The notes beneath the pieces were generated by a model. The model was not told where the DNA came from. It saw only the letters and a list, made by a program, of their open reading frames with translations, and ran no database searches. From Nostocoides jenkinsii Ben 74 (GTDB lineage Bacteria; Actinomycetota; Actinomycetes; Actinomycetales; Dermatophilaceae), in the NCBI RefSeq assembly GCF_001046875.1, contig NZ_HF571038.1, positions 980,952 to 1,044,951 of the forward strand: a stretch of 64,000 nt of DNA, read 5' to 3'. Below are positions 17,030 to 26,707 of the stretch, piece after piece. How positions within the stretch are numbered: the stretch's first letter is position 1; each line of letters opens with the position of its first letter. Made by a program: the position numbers and the translations under genes.

Positions 17030-18790
17030 ATGACGACGCGTCCGGGGCGGCGCACGGCCATACCCATTGACGACTATCGCCGCGTGCAGCGAGCCAGCGG
17101 TCTGCTCGCCGAGGCCAACGAGGCCGACATCCTGGGCCCGACCGATGTCCATGTCGCGGCGCGCCTGAGCGCATTGGCCGGGGAGACCGATCCCGAGGTT
17201 GCCCTCGGACTCGCCCTCGCCACCCGGGCGGTGCGGACCGGGTCTGTCGCCCTCGACCTGCACCAGGTCGCCGAGATCGACACGACCTTCCCCTGGCCCA
17301 CGGACACCGACGACTGGCTGGCCCGGATCAGCCGCAGCCCACTCGTCGCCCAGCGCATTCTGGTGATCGACAACGGGCTGCTCTATCTGGAGCGCTATCA
17401 CGACCAAGAAGTCCTCGTCGCCGATGAACTGTCCCGGCGGCGCCACCGTCCCCGTCCGACGATTGCGCCGGACCGACTCGACGCCGGCCTGGGTCGGCTG
17501 TTCCCCGCCGAGGCCGATGCCGACCAGCGCGAGGCCGCGCGATTGGCGGTTGCGGAAAGCACGATCATCATCACCGGCGGTCCGGGCACCGGCAAGACGA
17601 CGACCATCGCCAAAGTCCTGGCGTTGCTGGCCGAGCAGTATGCCGCGGCCGACCCCAACCACGTCCCGCGGTTTGCGCTGGCCGCCCCAACAGCGAAGGC
17701 CGCAGCACGTCTGGCGGAAGCGTTCGACGAGGCGTCACGGCGACTCCCCGAGGCCGACCGGGACCGGTTGCCGGCGACTGGCGCCTCGACCTTGCACCGC
17801 CTCCTGGGGTGGAAGCCGGAGTCGCGCAGCCGGTTCCGCCACGATCGCCATTCGCGGTTGCCGCACGACGTCGTCGTGGTGGACGAGGCGTCGATGGTGT
17901 CGTTGACGATGATGGCCCGCCTGCTGGAGGCGCTACGCCCGGAGGCCCGGCTGATCATCGTGGGCGACCCCGATCAGTTGTCGTCGGTGGAGGCCGGCGC
18001 GGTCCTGGCCGATCTCGTGGCCGGTTTGGGGGCCGACGCTCGTCGCCCACTCGTGGCGCGGCTGCGTCGTACCTACCGCTTCGGCGGCCAGATCGGCCTG
18101 CTCGCCCAGGCGCTTCGTGACGGGGCCGCGGAGGAGGCGCTCGGCATACTCCAGGCCGGTGGACCGGAGGTCAGCCTGTTCGCGGATCTGGCCGAGCGCC
18201 GCGGGCTCATGGTGGACGCCGCGCTGGAGTTGCGCGGCCATGCCCGAGAAGGCGATGCGGCTGCGGCCGTGGCCGCGCTGGGTAGCCACCGGCTGTTGTG
18301 TGCCCACCGCCACGGCCCGTATGGCGTTTCCTACTGGAACCGTCAGATCGAGCAGTGGCTCTCCGAAGAGACCGGCGATGCCCATTGGGCGCCGATGTAT
18401 GTCGGCCGTCCCCTCCTGGTCACCAGCAATGACCCCGCAATGGACCTCAACAATGGCGACACCGGTGTGGTCGTGCGCCGGGACGGCCGTCTCGTCGCTG
18501 CCTTCGATGCCGGCACGAGCATCCGCGAGGTCAGCGCTGCCCGGCTCACCGATGTCGAGACGATGCACGCGGCCACCGTCCACAAGAGCCAGGGCAGTCA
18601 GGCGCGCCGCGTCACCGTCCTGCTCCCCGATGCGGACTCACAGCTGTTGACCCGCGAGCTTCTCTACACCGCGGTGACTCGCGCGCAGGAGGAGGTGGCG
18701 ATTATCGGCACGCCCGAGACGGTGCGTGCCGCCTTGGGGCGCCGGATTCAGCGAGCAAGCGGACTACGCCAGCGCCTGGCCACAGACTGA
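17030..18790 (+). CDS. recD: Exodeoxyribonuclease V alpha subunit RecD
   Basis: 586 residues. 5'-3' superfamily 1 helicase of RecBCD. Motifs: 'ITGGPGTGKTTTIAK' (Walker A), 'VVVDEASMVSLTMM' (Walker B), 'VGDPDQLSSVEAGAVL', 'YRFGGQIGLLA', 'TVHKSQGSQ' and 'LLYTAVTRAQEEV'. The ATG at 17030 has GAGG eight bases upstream; a GTG nine bases earlier is possible. It is separated from recB by the reverse-strand GNAT gene, so it needs its own promoter in the 92-bp gap, where I see no convincing box. Confidence 0.93.
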   Translation: MTTRPGRRTAIPIDDYRRVQRASGLLAEANEADILGPTDVHVAARLSALAGETDPEVALGLALATRAVRTGSVALDLHQVAEIDTTFPWPTDTDDWLARISRSPLVAQRILVIDNGLLYLERYHDQEVLVADELSRRRHRPRPTIAPDRLDAGLGRLFPAEADADQREAARLAVAESTIIITGGPGTGKTTTIAKVLALLAEQYAAADPNHVPRFALAAPTAKAAARLAEAFDEASRRLPEADRDRLPATGASTLHRLLGWKPESRSRFRHDRHSRLPHDVVVVDEASMVSLTMMARLLEALRPEARLIIVGDPDQLSSVEAGAVLADLVAGLGADARRPLVARLRRTYRFGGQIGLLAQALRDGAAEEALGILQAGGPEVSLFADLAERRGLMVDAALELRGHAREGDAAAAVAALGSHRLLCAHRHGPYGVSYWNRQIEQWLSEETGDAHWAPMYVGRPLLVTSNDPAMDLNNGDTGVVVRRDGRLVAAFDAGTSIREVSAARLTDVETMHAATVHKSQGSQARRVTVLLPDADSQLLTRELLYTAVTRAQEEVAIIGTPETVRAALGRRIQRASGLRQRLATD

Positions 18791-18832
18791 CATGGCAGCG
18801 CCGGACATTTCCGGGCTGTCGGTGCCCTCGGT

Positions 18833-18838
18833 TACGTT
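18833..18838 (+). promoter_or_regulatory. -10 box, leaderless promoter of the SNF2 helicase
   Basis: TACGTT, then 6 bases, then ATG at 18845. Confidence 0.55.
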
Positions 18839-18844
18839 GAGCGG

Positions 18845-21800
18845 ATGAACAGTCCGCTCACCTCGGCCCGTTGGCTGGCCGACCTGACCGACGAGCGCAT
18901 TCAGCGCCACGTCGGTGGGGCGACGTGGGCGCGCGGCCACTCCTATGCCCAGGCCGACATGGTCCGCTCGATCACCGCCGCCGATCAGGGCCGGGTGCTG
19001 TTGGCGGAGGTCGAGGGCACCAGCCGGCTGCCCTATCAAACCCTGATCACCGTGACCAGCGAGCGCACCGACTCTCAGGTCCGGTGGGTCTCCCGCTGCA
19101 GTTGCCCCATGCGGGCCGACTGCAAGCACACGGTCGCGGTCCTGCTGGCCGCCCGCGCGATCTTCCAGGACAGCGGCGGCGACGCGCCCTCCTCCGATTG
19201 GGAGCGTCTGCTCGCCCCTCTCATCGACGATGAGCCGACCAAAACCGATGAGGGTATGCCGCTGGGGCTCGTGGTCGATCTGGCGCAACCGATCGCGCAG
19301 ATCCACGGTGGCCGGTCTCAGCCGCGGGTGTTGGTGCGCCCGACTCGCCGCACCCGCGCCGGGTGGGCACGCAATTTCACGTGGGGGGACATCACTGCCC
19401 ATACCCCACGCGTGCTTTTGAACAAGGCGCACCAATCGGCACTGAAGGCGATCCACGATCTCTATCGGGTGGCGGAGTCCCGGGACTTTTCCTACTACGG
19501 CTACGGCGATGTCTTCCTCGGTGATTTGGGCCCGCGCATCTGGCCGCTCTTGCGGGCGGCCGTCGACTGCGGCGTGGAGCTCCTTCCCGGCCCCAATCTG
19601 CCCAGCGGTGGCGTCCGGCTGTCGGCCGATCCAGTGCAAGTGGTCTTGGACGTGACGCAGGACGGCAACGGCCTTACCCTCGAGGCCACCTTGGACAGCC
19701 ACGTCATCGGGTCAAAGGTTCATGGCACCACTCCCCTCGGCTCGCCGCCCCACGGGTTCGCGATCGCCACCGCCGACGGGCTGACCCTGGCACCACTGGA
19801 TGCACCGCTCGATCCCCGATTGGCAGCACTGCTCGCCGGCAAGCGGCCCGTGCGCGTGCCCCCAGCCGACGTCGACCGCTTCCTCAGCCTCTACCTGCCC
19901 CGCCTGCGCAATGTCACCCGCGTCGAGTCACCGGACGATTCCGTGGTCATCCCGGAGCAAGCGCGGCCGGTGCTGCGCATTCGGCTGTCCCAGCCCGGCC
20001 CGACGCGCCTGTCGATCCTCTTCGATTTCGCGTATGCCGCGCCCTCCGGGGCGCTGCTCACTCGCGATCTTGGGCCATTGCCGAGGCATCGCTTCGCCGA
20101 GCAGTCGCTCCTGGCGAGTCTCGATGTCCTCGATGGCATCCCGGGCGCCCGGAGCCGGGCCAACCCCGCCAGCCCCTACGAGCTCGCCGACAAGGTGGAG
20201 CTGCGGGGCATGCCGGTGATTCGGTTCATCGACGATGTGTTGCCCGAGTTAGAGTTCCAGCCCGACATCCACATCACCTTCGACGACGAGTTGATCGCCT
20301 ACGAGGAGGCCAGCGAGGCCCCCCTGATCGACGTCGGCCTGTCCGAGTCGAGCCTTGGCGGCACCGACTGGTTCGACCTGGGCATCAGCGTGAGCGTCAA
20401 CGGCGAGGTCGTGCCGTTCGAGCCGCTATTTCGCGCCTTGGTCGCTGGCGACGAAGCCATGATCCTCGACTCGGGAGTCTGGTTCCGGCTCGACGACCCC
20501 GCGCTGGACAGCTTGCGGCAACTCATCTCCGAAGCCCGCGAACTCATCGAGCCCGGCGCTGGGATGCGCATTTCGCGCTACCACGTGAGTCTTTGGGACG
20601 AGTTGGCGAGCCTGGGCGAGACGACCGTCGACAGCGCCGCGTGGACACACAGCGTCGATCGGCTGCGACACCTCGCCGAGACGCCGCCCCCGCCGGATCC
20701 CCCCGGCCTGCTGGCGACGCTGCGTCCTTATCAGCGTGACGGCTTCCAGTGGCTCCACGCCTTGTGGAGTGCCGACCTCGGCGGCGTCCTCGCCGACGAC
20801 ATGGGTCTGGGCAAGACGCTGCAAACCCTGGCCTTGCTCGAAAATGCCCGGGCCGCAGGCGATTTGACGAGCCCGGTCCTCGTGGTCGCCCCGACCAGCG
20901 TCTTGGGCGTGTGGTCAAGCGAGGCCGAGCGCTTCGCCCCCGGCCTGCGGGTCGTGGTTCTCGCCGAGACCGCGAGGCGCCGCAAAACCCCGCTCGCGGA
21001 AGCGATCGCCGAGGCTGACCTGGTCGTCACCTCCTATGCCGTAGCCCGGATCGACGGCGATGAGTTCACCGCGATCCCGTGGCGCGGACTCATCCTCGAC
21101 GAGGCGCAGTACGTCAAGAACCACGTCGGCAAGACCCACCAGGTGCTGCGCAAGCTGACGGCGCCGTTCCGGTTGGCGATGACCGGGACTCCGTTGGAGA
21201 ACTCGCTAATGGACCTGTGGTCCCTGCTGGCGATCGTGGCGCCCGGCCTCTACCCGCGCGCCGACAAGTTCACCGAGTTCTATCGGCGCCCCATCGAGTC
21301 CGGCGAGTCACCGGAAGTGCTTGACCGGCTGAGGCGCCGCATCAAGCCACTGATGCTCCGTCGGACCAAAGACATGGTGGCCACCGATCTGCCGGAGAAG
21401 CAGGAGCAGCAGCTCCGGGTCCAACTCACGCCGACCCATCGCCGTCTTTACGACCAGCACCTCCAGCGCGAGCGCCAACGCGTCCTGGGCCTCCTGGACG
21501 ATCCCGTGGGCAACCGGGTGGCGATCCTGGCCGCCCTGACCCGCCTTCGCCAACTCAGCCTCGATCCGAGGCTGGTCGACCCCGAGCAGGTGGGAAGCGG
21601 CATACCGGCCAAGATTGAGATCCTCACCCAGCATCTCGCCGAGTTGCATGCCGAGGGTCACCGGGCCTTGGTGTTCAGCCAGTTCACCGGCTTCCTCAAA
21701 CTGGTCCAGGACCACCTAGATGCCTCCGGGATCAGCACTGCCTACTTGGACGGCGCCACGCGCAACCGGGCGAGCGTGGTCAAGGAGTTCAAGGAGGGCA

Positions 21801-22114
21801 GCGCCACCGCGTTCCTGATAAGCCTCAAGGCGGGCGGGGTCGGCCTGACACTGACCGAGGCGGACTACGTCTTCGTGCTCGATCCGTGGTGGAACCCCGC
21901 CGCCGAGGCCCAGGCCATCGACCGGGCCCACCGAATCGGTCAGGACAAGATGGTTATGGTCTATCGGCTCATCTCCGCCGACACCATCGAGGAGAAGGTC
22001 GTGTCCTTGCAGGACCGCAAGCGCGACCTCTTCAACCGGGTGGTCGACGATGGTGGCTCGATGTCCGGCCGCATCACTGCCGACGACATCCGGGCGCTCC
22101 TGGAAGCCGACTGA
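18845..22114 (+). CDS. SWIM zinc-finger SNF2-family helicase
   Basis: 1089 residues. N-terminal SWIM finger 'CSCPMRADCKH' (CxCx6CxH, near residue 90), a long middle region, then a complete SNF2 ATPase from about residue 625: 'LADDMGLGKTLQ' (motif I), 'LILDEAQYVKN' (II, DEAQ), 'AMTGTPLENSLMDLW' (III), 'VFSQFTGFL' (IV), 'SLKAGGVGLTLT' (V) and 'DRAHRIGQDK' (VI). DNA-translocating remodeller, presumably chromosomal. The position beside recBCD and a glycosylase suggests a repair role, but this is inference from context. Confidence 0.92.
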   Translation: MNSPLTSARWLADLTDERIQRHVGGATWARGHSYAQADMVRSITAADQGRVLLAEVEGTSRLPYQTLITVTSERTDSQVRWVSRCSCPMRADCKHTVAVLLAARAIFQDSGGDAPSSDWERLLAPLIDDEPTKTDEGMPLGLVVDLAQPIAQIHGGRSQPRVLVRPTRRTRAGWARNFTWGDITAHTPRVLLNKAHQSALKAIHDLYRVAESRDFSYYGYGDVFLGDLGPRIWPLLRAAVDCGVELLPGPNLPSGGVRLSADPVQVVLDVTQDGNGLTLEATLDSHVIGSKVHGTTPLGSPPHGFAIATADGLTLAPLDAPLDPRLAALLAGKRPVRVPPADVDRFLSLYLPRLRNVTRVESPDDSVVIPEQARPVLRIRLSQPGPTRLSILFDFAYAAPSGALLTRDLGPLPRHRFAEQSLLASLDVLDGIPGARSRANPASPYELADKVELRGMPVIRFIDDVLPELEFQPDIHITFDDELIAYEEASEAPLIDVGLSESSLGGTDWFDLGISVSVNGEVVPFEPLFRALVAGDEAMILDSGVWFRLDDPALDSLRQLISEARELIEPGAGMRISRYHVSLWDELASLGETTVDSAAWTHSVDRLRHLAETPPPPDPPGLLATLRPYQRDGFQWLHALWSADLGGVLADDMGLGKTLQTLALLENARAAGDLTSPVLVVAPTSVLGVWSSEAERFAPGLRVVVLAETARRRKTPLAEAIAEADLVVTSYAVARIDGDEFTAIPWRGLILDEAQYVKNHVGKTHQVLRKLTAPFRLAMTGTPLENSLMDLWSLLAIVAPGLYPRADKFTEFYRRPIESGESPEVLDRLRRRIKPLMLRRTKDMVATDLPEKQEQQLRVQLTPTHRRLYDQHLQRERQRVLGLLDDPVGNRVAILAALTRLRQLSLDPRLVDPEQVGSGIPAKIEILTQHLAELHAEGHRALVFSQFTGFLKLVQDHLDASGISTAYLDGATRNRASVVKEFKEGSATAFLISLKAGGVGLTLTEADYVFVLDPWWNPAAEAQAIDRAHRIGQDKMVMVYRLISADTIEEKVVSLQDRKRDLFNRVVDDGGSMSGRITADDIRALLEAD

Positions 22115-22165
22115 CGGCCGGGGCCCGCGGCACGGCGTCAGCAAGCAGAGGTCAGCCGGCAGAGG

Positions 22166-22990
22166 TCAGATGGCCAGCGCCCGACCCAAGACGTCATCGA
22201 GCATCGGCTCGGTGAGCCGGCCGGTGAAGGTGTTCTGCTGGCTGACGTGGTAGCAGCCGAAGACCGCCAGTACGCGGCCGCCGGGATTCGCCACGTCGAC
22301 GCGTGCTCCGTGGCCGAACTTTGGCTTGGGCCGAGGGATGGCGAATCCATTCCTCGCCAGCGCCGACAGGGTTGCGTCCCACCCGATTCCGCCGAGCGCG
22401 ACGATGGCTCGCACGTCGGGCAGGAGGGCGAGTTCCCGATCCAACCACGGCGCACACGTATGCCGCTCCGCCCCCGTCGGGGAGTTCGCCGGCGGAGCGC
22501 AGTGGACCGGGGCCGTGATGCGCACGCCCGACAGGCGCAACCCATCCCCCGCGTCGACGCTGGCGGGCTGGTTGGCGGCACCGAGACGGTGGAGCGCGGC
22601 ATACAACCAATCCCCGCTGCGGTCGCCGGTGAACATCCGACCCGTCCGGTTCGCACCGTTGGCGGCAGGGGCCAGACCGACGATGAGCAGGTGGGCTCGC
22701 GGGTCTCCGAAGCCGGGAACCGGCCGACCCCAGTAGGCCTGATCCGCGAAGGCGGCCCGCTTGGTGATGGCCACCTCCTCGCGCCAGGCGACGAGGCGGG
22801 GGCAGGCGCGGCATACGGAGATGGCCGCGGCTAGGTCGGTGATGGTGACGGCGTCAGCAGCGATCGCCATCACGTCCTCGCCGTCGGCCGCGATCGGCGT
22901 GCCCGCCGTGGCAGCATCCCCCGGCCATCCCGAGCCGGGGAGCACCGGTGACGAGAACGCACTGCTGCTGACGGGAGGATCTGCACCCAC
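22166..22990 (-). CDS. Family 5 (UdgB-type) uracil-DNA glycosylase
   Basis: 274 residues. Removes uracil, and in this family also hypoxanthine, from DNA. Four cysteines suited to a 4Fe-4S cluster are present: 'CRACPR', 'HCAPPANS' and 'HTCAPW'. Motif A is '[19 protein letters not shown]' and motif B '[15 protein letters not shown]', both diagnostic of family 5. The first 40 residues look disordered, and an ATG at codon 41 would give a more typical N-terminus, but TAGATT six bases before the GTG supports the longer form. It converges with the SNF2 gene. Confidence 0.88.
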   Translation of the reverse strand: MGADPPVSSSAFSSPVLPGSGWPGDAATAGTPIAADGEDVMAIAADAVTITDLAAAISVCRACPRLVAWREEVAITKRAAFADQAYWGRPVPGFGDPRAHLLIVGLAPAANGANRTGRMFTGDRSGDWLYAALHRLGAANQPASVDAGDGLRLSGVRITAPVHCAPPANSPTGAERHTCAPWLDRELALLPDVRAIVALGGIGWDATLSALARNGFAIPRPKPKFGHGARVDVANPGGRVLAVFGCYHVSQQNTFTGRLTEPMLDDVLGRALAI

Positions 22991-22996
22991 GCCGTG

Positions 22997-23002
22997 AATC
23001 TA
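22997..23002 (-). promoter_or_regulatory. -10 box, leaderless promoter of the uracil-DNA glycosylase
   Basis: Reverse-strand TAGATT followed by 6 bases and the GTG start at 22990. Confidence 0.55.
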
Positions 23003-23034
23003 GCCGGACGGTGCCCGCTGCAATGCCCTCCTCC

Positions 23035-23811
23035 TCAGAGCAGCGACAGGTGATAGCTCGGAGCGCGCCGCGGCAGGAGGTCGGCGAGGCCGGCGGGATC
23101 GACATACGCCGCCGTTGCCCAGATATCGGCCCAGACGAGATCCGGTCCGACGACGGTGGCCGACCCCGGCCGGCTGATCGGGGACCCGGTGCGCGGGTCG
23201 ATCACATGGGCTCCCCGAGCGGCCGAGCCCGACGTGGCGACCGCGCCCCGGGCGACCTCGACCGTTGCGGCGTAGCCGTCCGCGGCATACGGATCCTGGA
23301 TGCCGATCAACCAGGCCGGGGCTCCGCCTGGCAGGTGCGGACCAGCACCGACAACGAGGTCTCCGCCCGCCGAGAGGCAGAAGGAAATCCCGGGGACGAC
23401 GCGCAGGAAGTCGGCGGCCTTGTCGACCGCCCAGCCCTTCACCAGCCCGGTCGGGTCGTATGCCGCACGCTCACCGAACCAGGCACTGAACCGTCCCTCG
23501 GTGGCTTCCTCGGCCTCAAGCGCCAACTCCATGACCTCCCCCTGCCAGGGGTGGCACTCCCCCGCGAGGACGTCACCGGCCTGAAGGCGGGCAAGTTCGC
23601 TGTCGTCGCGCCACAGGCTGAAGATGTCATTGACGCGATCGAGCATCGCGAAGGCGTTGCGCGCCGCCGCCTCAATGTCGTCGCGATGGACGTCGATTGC
23701 CTTGACGTGCAAGGAGATCGGCATACCCATGAGGTGCTCGACAAAGGCACGGCGACGCAGGAGTGGTTGGCCGCGGTGGATCGGCAACGGGGCGGTGTCG
23801 GCGCGGCTCAT
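23035..23811 (-). CDS. FAD:protein FMN transferase (ApbE family)
   Basis: 258 residues. Covalently attaches FMN to Thr/Ser in extracytoplasmic flavoproteins. Family motifs: 'HLMGMPISLHV', 'LDRVNDIFSLWRDDSELARL', 'DPTGLVKGWAVDKA', 'LSAGGDLVV', 'GSAARGAHVIDPRTGSP' and 'ADIWATAAYV'. No lipobox or signal peptide is visible, which is unusual but known for some actinobacterial forms. The start overlaps the stop of the FMN-binding protein (ATGA at 23808-23811), its obvious substrate. Last gene of a three-gene reductase operon. Confidence 0.9.
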   Translation of the reverse strand: MSRADTAPLPIHRGQPLLRRRAFVEHLMGMPISLHVKAIDVHRDDIEAAARNAFAMLDRVNDIFSLWRDDSELARLQAGDVLAGECHPWQGEVMELALEAEEATEGRFSAWFGERAAYDPTGLVKGWAVDKAADFLRVVPGISFCLSAGGDLVVGAGPHLPGGAPAWLIGIQDPYAADGYAATVEVARGAVATSGSAARGAHVIDPRTGSPISRPGSATVVGPDLVWADIWATAAYVDPAGLADLLPRRAPSYHLSLL

Positions 23812-24401
23812 GCGAGGTGGGCCTGGTCGATGGCGGACTGGAGGGACTGGATGTAGCCGACCGAGGTGACGGTGGCACCGGAGACCATGTCTATGGAGGC
23901 GGTCTGCGCGGTGACGACCTCCTTGTTGAGGATCGGCACGGCATACGAGTTGATCTGTTGGTCGCGGGGGTTGTCCCACGGAATCTGGATGACCTCGGAC
24001 TTGGTGATCTGGCCGTCCTTGACGGTGAGTTGCACCTGCACGGCACCCCACCGGGTCATCACGGAGTCCCCCGCAAAAGTCCCGGTCGCCGAGTCGCTGG
24101 TCGAGCCCGCGTCGGACGGGGTCGATTGATCCGTCGCCGACGTCGAGCCGTCACTCGGGGTGGCATCACTCGCGGTGGCATCGCTCGGGGTGGCATCGCT
24201 GGTGGCCGACCCATCGGTGGTCGCCGCACCGTCCGGTGTGGCCGTCGCCTCGGGGGTGGTGGTCGCGTTGGGGGTCACTGCCGCCTCGACGGAGTCGTCG
24301 GCGCCACTCGCCGCAGTGGTCGAGTTCGTGGAGGTGGGGTAGCTGAACAGCAGGACCAAGGCGGAGATCGTGCTCATCAGCCAGAGGGTGATGCGTCGCA
24401 T
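23808..24401 (-). CDS. Membrane-anchored FMN-binding domain protein, flavinylation target
   Basis: 197 residues. N-terminal membrane segment (about residues 4-20), then about 90 residues of Ala/Thr/Ser/Asp repeats (TPSDATASD type), then an FMN-binding domain. The acceptor motif 'DMVSGATVTS' near the C-terminus matches the (S/T)GA(S/T) site modified by ApbE. It presumably carries electrons outside the membrane from the adjacent ferric-reductase-like protein to an extracellular acceptor. The ApbE gene overlaps its end and the reductase gene lies 14 bp upstream. Confidence 0.9.
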   Translation of the reverse strand: MRRITLWLMSTISALVLLFSYPTSTNSTTAASGADDSVEAAVTPNATTTPEATATPDGAATTDGSATSDATPSDATASDATPSDGSTSATDQSTPSDAGSTSDSATGTFAGDSVMTRWGAVQVQLTVKDGQITKSEVIQIPWDNPRDQQINSYAVPILNKEVVTAQTASIDMVSGATVTSVGYIQSLQSAIDQAHLA

Positions 24402-24415
24402 TGGAGGGTGACCTT

Positions 24416-25888
24416 TCAGAGCGCGAAGTGCTCGACGTGAATGGCGTCGGCGGGGACTCCCGCGCCGCGCAGGGCGGATTCGGCGGCGACCATCCAGGCC
24501 TCGGCGCCGCAAAGGTAGACCTCGCGCTCGGCGACGTCCGGGACGATCTGGCGCAGGCCGGCGACGTCGTCCAGGTGCGCGGCCCGCTGCGGCAGCCAGC
24601 TTTGCCGGCCCGTCATCCGGTGGCCGTCGACGACGACGTAGCGCGCCCCGCGCTCGGCTGCCAACGCCCGAATCTCATCTCCGAGAACCAGATCCGACTG
24701 CGCGCTGACTCGGTGGAGGATGGTCACCTGGCCGGCCTCTTGCGGGAGCGCCTCCAGCAGTGCCCGCATGGGCGTGACGCCGATGCCGGCGGCGAAGAGC
24801 AGCACCTTCGGACGCGTGCGCACGCCGGGGTGGAGGCGGCCATACGGGCCTTCGATGAGCACGCGCGAGCCGACCTTCAGCCGGGCCAATGCGGCGCTCC
24901 CGTCACCGAGATGCTTGGCGGTGAACCGCAATGTGGTGCTCGTCGGGGCCGCGGACAGCGAGTACGGGTTGACACGCGTCCACCCCGAGCGCCCGAGGAA
25001 GCGCCAGTTGAAGAACTGGCCGGCCTGCGCGCCGAGATCGTCCAGGTTGCGTCCGGCCACCGTGACCGTGGTGACGTCTTCTGCGTCGCGGCGCACCTCG
25101 ACCACCCGCAGTTGCGAGGTCAGGCTCATCACCAGGGGCACCGCGATTCGGTAGACGAGGACGGCGATGGCGCACGCGGCATACGCACTCCACCAGAAAA
25201 TGGTCGCCGTGCGGGACTGGAGGAAGTCCGCGCCCGTCCACAGCTGGTGAGGCAGGGCGAGGCCGGCACCGAGGTAGCCGTAAAGGTGGATGAGATGCCA
25301 CGACTCGTAACGCATTCGGCGCCGCGCCCGACGCACGGAGGTGACGACCACCATGCACAAGGCAAGGGTGCCGGCGATCGCGAGTAGCATCCCCGCGTAG
25401 TTCAGCGTGAAGTCGACGATCGTGCCCCACAGCCCGAGGGGGGACGTCGCGGCATACCCGAGCGTGATGAGCACGATGTGGGCGAGCATGAGGTTGAAGG
25501 AGGCGAAGCCGACAACCCGGTGGATGCGGGTGAGATGGTCCTGACCCCAAGCCTGCTCGACGAAGGGCACTCGGGCCATCAGGAAGACCTGAACCAGCAG
25601 CAGTGCCGAGGCGACGAGGCCGGTCAGCCGGCCGAATGTGCTCATGAACCCGCCGATGGAACCCACGTCGTTGAGCCCGCCGGAACTCATCCACAAGGCG
25701 GTGACCCACAGCACGAGGCCCCACAACAGCGCTCCGGAAAAGTCCCGCCACCACCGCGGAACGCGGCGGACCGGGAACCCGTTGACGCTCGACACGGCAG
25801 GGTCGGCCAGCGGAGAGACCGGCGCTAACGAGATGCTCACGCACTCAATGTCGGGCCCGATCCTGTGGCGCACCTGTGTGCCGGCCAT
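24416..25888 (-). CDS. Ferric-reductase-like transmembrane flavocytochrome with NAD(P)H/FAD domains
   Basis: 490 residues. Six hydrophobic helices; heme-ligand histidines in 'LTRIHRVVGFASF', 'LMLAHIVLI' and 'SWHLIHLYGYLG', 'ALPHQLW'. Cytoplasmic half: FAD site 'RVNPYSLSAAP', NAD(P)-site 'LLFAAGIGVTPMRALLE' and 'VYLCGAEAWMV'. It should move electrons from NAD(P)H through FAD and heme to the outer face, where the FMN-binding protein receives them. Start uncertain: ATG at 25888, or a GTG at 25840 which removes 16 residues. First gene of the operon. Confidence 0.88.
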   Translation of the reverse strand: MAGTQVRHRIGPDIECVSISLAPVSPLADPAVSSVNGFPVRRVPRWWRDFSGALLWGLVLWVTALWMSSGGLNDVGSIGGFMSTFGRLTGLVASALLLVQVFLMARVPFVEQAWGQDHLTRIHRVVGFASFNLMLAHIVLITLGYAATSPLGLWGTIVDFTLNYAGMLLAIAGTLALCMVVVTSVRRARRRMRYESWHLIHLYGYLGAGLALPHQLWTGADFLQSRTATIFWWSAYAACAIAVLVYRIAVPLVMSLTSQLRVVEVRRDAEDVTTVTVAGRNLDDLGAQAGQFFNWRFLGRSGWTRVNPYSLSAAPTSTTLRFTAKHLGDGSAALARLKVGSRVLIEGPYGRLHPGVRTRPKVLLFAAGIGVTPMRALLEALPQEAGQVTILHRVSAQSDLVLGDEIRALAAERGARYVVVDGHRMTGRQSWLPQRAAHLDDVAGLRQIVPDVAEREVYLCGAEAWMVAAESALRGAGVPADAIHVEHFAL

Positions 25889-25933
25889 GGCTTGGCTTCG
25901 TGCTTGCCGGGGACGCGTCGGAGGGCCGTGGTG

Positions 25934-26707
25934 TCAGGCCAGCATGCTCCAGCCCAGCTTCGTCACAAACGCCCCGACCACAACGATGAAGACGACGCGC
26001 ACAAAACCCGAACCTCGGGCAACCGCCGTGCGCGCGCCGACGTAGCCACCCACCAGGTTCGCCGCCGCCATGATCAGGCCGAGCCGCCACATGACATGTC
26101 CCCCGGGAATGAAGACGGCCAAGGCCCCGAAGTTGGTGGCGAGGTTGACGATCTTGGCCTTGGCGGTGGCTTCGAGGAAGGCATAACCGAGGAGACCGAC
26201 GAGCGCGAAGACGAGGAAGGAACCGGTGCCGGGGCCGAGTGCCCCGTCATAGATCCCGATCAGGAAACCCACTGCCATCGCCCGGCCCGTATGCCGAATC
26301 CCGTTGTGTCGCAGTGCCGTCACCGACCCGAGATCCGGCTTGAGCAGGGTGTAGGCCCCAACAAGGAGCAACATCACCAAGACGATCGGATTGAACGCCG
26401 ACTTGGGGATGTGCACCCCGATGAAGGCGCCGCCGATGGCGCCGAGGAAGGCCACCGCAGCCATCGGGAGGGCGGTGCGCAGGTCCGGTCGCACCCGTCG
26501 GTAATACGTGATCGAACTGCTGATGGTGCCGGTGACCGAGGACAGTTTGTTGGTGGCCAGCACTTGCGCCGGCGTAGCGCCCGGCACGCCCAGCAGCAGC
26601 GCGGGAATCTGGACGAGACCGCCGCCGCCGACGACGGCGTCGAGCCACCCGGCGAAGCCCGCCGCAAGTCCAAGCCAGACCTCGGTCGGGACGCCGCTTA
26701 TGCCCAC
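25934..26707 (-). CDS. TauE/SafE family membrane transporter
   Basis: 257 residues, mostly membrane helices. The two internal repeats characteristic of the family are visible: 'LAAGFAGWLDAVVGGGG', 'LATNKLSSVTGT' in the first half and 'GFLIGIYDGALGPGTGSF', 'AKIVNLATNFGAL' in the second. Members export sulfite, sulfoacetate or related anions, but the substrate here is unknown. A GTG start at 26707 overlaps the upstream HAD gene end by 10 bases, so the two are probably co-translated. Confidence 0.88.
   Translation of the reverse strand: MGISGVPTEVWLGLAAGFAGWLDAVVGGGGLVQIPALLLGVPGATPAQVLATNKLSSVTGTISSSITYYRRVRPDLRTALPMAAVAFLGAIGGAFIGVHIPKSAFNPIVLVMLLLVGAYTLLKPDLGSVTALRHNGIRHTGRAMAVGFLIGIYDGALGPGTGSFLVFALVGLLGYAFLEATAKAKIVNLATNFGALAVFIPGGHVMWRLGLIMAAANLVGGYVGARTAVARGSGFVRVVFIVVVGAFVTKLGWSMLA

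Noticed and set aside
24401-25387. Long forward-strand frame opposite the ferric-reductase-like gene
   Set aside because: Shadow frame of GC-rich third positions; the reverse strand has full FAD/NAD and heme motifs.
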